Assembly (NCBI GenBank): GCA_032139905.1 | Contig: JAQJDB010000007.1 | Location: forward strand, 1,054,001-1,118,000 | Length of the DNA: 64,000 bases | From: Nitrospira sp. MA-1 | Lineage (GTDB): Bacteria > Nitrospirota > Nitrospiria > Nitrospirales > UBA8639 | Direction of reading: 5' to 3' | Shown here: positions 63,478-64,000 of the stretch, piece after piece | Layout: each line of letters opens with the position of its first letter | Position numbering within the stretch: the stretch's first letter is position 1 | Program-made: the position numbers and the translations under genes | Notes under the pieces: model-generated | Database searches by the model: none | The model's input: the letters and a program-made list of their open reading frames with translations, nothing else | What the model was told of the DNA's origin: nothing

Positions 63478-63531
63478 GGTCATGAGTTCTTTAATCCTGC
63501 TTGCCAAGTGGCAAGGGCCAACAAGGGAAAG
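63478..63531. repeat. Direct repeat, copy B (true shc 3' end)
   Basis: This is the copy that carries the working end of squalene-hopene cyclase, stop included (63480-63482). It differs from copy A at three positions, and copy A lies 681 bp downstream in the direction of shc transcription. Confidence 0.85.
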
Positions 63532-64000
63532 TAGTGTGCGTACAAATGGTATTTCAAATAGAAAACGTTAGGGAAGCCGGTTCCTGTCATAAGTTCTTCG
63601 TCCCACCCACCCTGTTGATTCTGATGTGTAAGTAGCCATTCGATCCCCTGATGAACATTTTTTGAAGTTCGATCGCCAGCCGCTTCAAGTGCGAGTAAGC
63701 CCCAGGCTGTTTGTGAAGGTGTGCTTGATGCGGGAACAAATTCCTGCTTTTCATAGCTGGCACAGCTTTCCCCCCAACCACCATCCTGGTTTTGGATTGA
63801 GCGTACCCATGTGGCGGCACGCTGGATTGCGGAGTTTGCAGTTGGGGAACCACTTGCGCGAAGGCCGCGTACGGCGAGAAATGTTCCATAGGTATAATTT
63901 ACGCCCCAGCGTCCATCCCAACTCCCGTTGGCTTGTTGGTGGCCCAAAAGAAATTGGACGGCACGGGCGATTGCCGGATGTTGGTGTGTGTAATCACGCC
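63480..64000 (-). CDS. shc: Squalene-hopene cyclase (C-terminal part)
   Basis: The frame stays open to the window edge, and about 173 C-terminal residues are visible. The signature includes QW repeats (NQDGGWGESC, NQQGGWDEEL), FLLGHQQANGSWDGRWGVN, SSTPSQTAWGLLALEAAG and TGFPNVFYLKYHLYAHYFPL, all typical of the cyclase that turns squalene into hopene in a single step at the membrane. It works with HpnB-type tailoring enzymes, here encoded at the other end of the window. The last 17 codons are duplicated downstream (62797). Catalytic Asp residues of the DXDD motif lie upstream, beyond the window. Confidence 0.93.
   Translation of the reverse strand, partial: RDYTHQHPAIARAVQFLLGHQQANGSWDGRWGVNYTYGTFLAVRGLRASGSPTANSAIQRAATWVRSIQNQDGGWGESCASYEKQEFVPASSTPSQTAWGLLALEAAGDRTSKNVHQGIEWLLTHQNQQGGWDEELMTGTGFPNVFYLKYHLYAHYFPLLALATWQAGLKNS

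Noticed and set aside
1-64000. CRISPR arrays, tRNA or rRNA genes
   Set aside because: I found no regularly spaced repeats and no cloverleaf or rRNA-like stretch by reading; a tRNA or covariance-model scan would settle this.

Overview
The window reads as a chromosome segment of an aerobic Gram-negative bacterium, most likely Nitrospira (phylum Nitrospirota), and by its roughly even base composition perhaps a marine, N. marina-like lineage. This is inferred from gene content (hopanoid genes, Pst loci with an OprO/P-type porin, O2-dependent BluB, small Nitrospira-type hypotheticals). No rRNA or tRNA gene was seen, so the assignment is not proven.

Bases 1-6100 form a mosaic: a partial NmrA-like reductase, a chloroperoxidase-like hydrolase, a decayed sigma-factor gene beside an intact ECF sigma factor, the hopanoid glycosyltransferase hpnB and an SDR oxidoreductase. 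Bases 6.1-20.7 kb are a phosphate island: two CBS-pair proteins around a PsiE-like protein, a lipoprotein, the operon pstS-pstC-pstA-pstB-phoU, an OprO/P-type porin, a second set arsR-pstS-pstC-pstA-pstB whose pstA is frameshifted, and a third pstS-like gene followed by a decayed copy of itself. Upstream of pstS, the porin and the third pstS I find four half-sites in exact 11-bp phase, which I read as PhoB boxes. A shorter version lies upstream of the lipoprotein.

Bases 20.8-30.4 kb hold a protein- or peptide-modification locus: two transglutaminase-fold proteins (one fused to a DUF2126 amidoligase-like region) and the circularly permuted ATP-grasp plus alpha-E pair in two versions, one fused and one split, read divergently. 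A second ATP-grasp locus, a zinc metallopeptidase-like gene overlapping an ATP-grasp ligase, lies at 60.5-62.6 kb. Between them, 30.5-40.2 kb carries a B12-binding-type radical SAM protein, DUF5069, an AT-rich HEPN-like gene of foreign appearance, a Tat-exported amidohydrolase, a solute-binding protein and a glycoside-hydrolase-like secreted protein.

Bases 40.3-57.8 kb are a cobalamin uptake, salvage and late-synthesis locus: cobQ, a BrkB-type membrane protein, a riboswitch before btuF-btuC-btuD, and a second riboswitch before btuB-cobB-cobO-bluB-cbiZ-pduO-cobU-cobT-cobS-CWC-cbiB-cobD. No corrin-ring enzymes are present, so the locus can import corrinoids, strip the lower ligand (CbiZ), adenosylate, make DMB and rebuild the nucleotide loop. 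The window ends in squalene-hopene cyclase (minus strand). The last 17 codons of that gene are repeated 681 bp downstream, bracketing an apparently inserted segment.
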